Shown: piece by piece, positions 63,841 to 64,000 of the stretch
Layout: every line of letters begins with the position of its first letter
Numbering within the stretch: the stretch's first letter is position 1
DNA from: Charina bottae
Lineage: Eukaryota; Chordata; Lepidosauria; Squamata; Charinaidae
DNA: 64,000 bases
Direction: 5' to 3'
NCBI GenBank assembly: GCA_023362775.1
Contig: JALMGJ010000001.1
Coordinates: 66,722,001-66,786,000, forward strand
Notes under the pieces: model-generated
Told to the model about the DNA's origin: nothing
The model's input: only the letters and a program-made list of their open reading frames with translations
Databases searched by the model: none
Made by a program: the position numbers and the translations under genes

Positions 63841-64000
63841 TGCATTGAGGAGTCTTTATTGGGACATAGAATCTGAAACCTTACATGTACAGACATACTG
63901 TAGTTTCTTGAAAGGCCTCAAATATTCCATACTCTTTTAGTGGTACAGACTGAATAATGCATATTCATAACATCTGGCCAGACTTGTTCAACCATCAAAT
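63841..64000. other. Anonymous DNA to window end
   Basis: Nothing recognised. Confidence 0.4.

Noticed and set aside
1..64000. CRISPR arrays, bacterial operons or phage genes
   Set aside because: There are no regularly spaced direct repeats with unique spacers and no prokaryotic gene organisation. All evidence points to a vertebrate genome.
1..64000. Host protein-coding exons
   Set aside because: None of the non-repeat open frames shows a recognisable domain together with plausible splice sites. Short or highly diverged exons cannot be excluded without homology searches.

Overview
This window looks like repeat-rich intergenic or intronic DNA from a vertebrate, most likely a squamate reptile. 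I infer this from the mobile-element community: Penelope-like elements (PLEs) with GIY-YIG endonucleases, a BovB LINE, an R4-clade LINE, CR1/L2 remnants, 5S- and tRNA-derived SINEs, a chromovirus (Ty3/Gypsy with chromodomain) and many short hAT derivatives. I found no convincing host gene, host exon, tRNA, rRNA or CRISPR array. Every long open frame belongs to a transposable element or to low-complexity DNA.

Layout. 1-10 kb: mostly anonymous AT-rich DNA with a palindromic mini-PLE (1153-1412), a 5S-derived SINE, a palindromic hAT element (4139-4272), a second hAT element (6521-6723) and tRNA-derived SINEs. 10.1-15.0 kb: one large PLE complex holding a nearly complete copy, a tandem partial copy and an inverted partial copy, all inside one 13-bp target-site duplication (TSD). 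15.8-18.9 kb: three hAT elements, one carrying a GC-rich minisatellite. 18.4-22.2 kb: an L1-like insertion with a 20-bp TSD that now contains an R4-clade LINE and an hAT element. 22.4-23.3 kb: a CR1/L2-superfamily LINE 3' end. 24.9-29.05 kb: a chromovirus with 266-bp LTRs, intact gag and a large pol deletion, inserted into a SINE. 37.6-39.6 kb: a 5'-truncated LINE interrupted by a palindromic mini-PLE, followed by a solo PLE terminus. 44.7 kb: a long TTTTA microsatellite. 45.7 kb: another solo PLE terminus. 49.0-49.6 kb: a further hAT element. 52-60 kb: four more tRNA-derived SINEs, a TA-flanked inverted-repeat element, and a BovB internal fragment between perfect 89-bp direct repeats. 61 kb: a PLE 3' fragment with an inverted 5' piece. 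62.6-63.8 kb: simple repeats and an L1-like 5' region.

Main themes. (1) PLE insertions here are repeatedly head-to-head palindromes or 5' inversions, most with 10-15 bp TSDs, and their termini carry hammerhead-ribozyme-like cores: CUGAAGA, a stem II hairpin, then GAAACGUH. Hammerheads in PLEs are known; the shared details across three subfamilies (one extra nucleotide before stem II, a minimal stem III) and the recurrent palindromic architecture deserve attention. (2) Six hAT elements of one terminal family have perfect 8-bp TSDs, all of the form nnnTAnnn, the Buster-type hAT preference. (3) Several insertions are nested or chimeric, so their relative ages can be ordered. All identifications come from reading motifs and repeat boundaries; no database search was possible.
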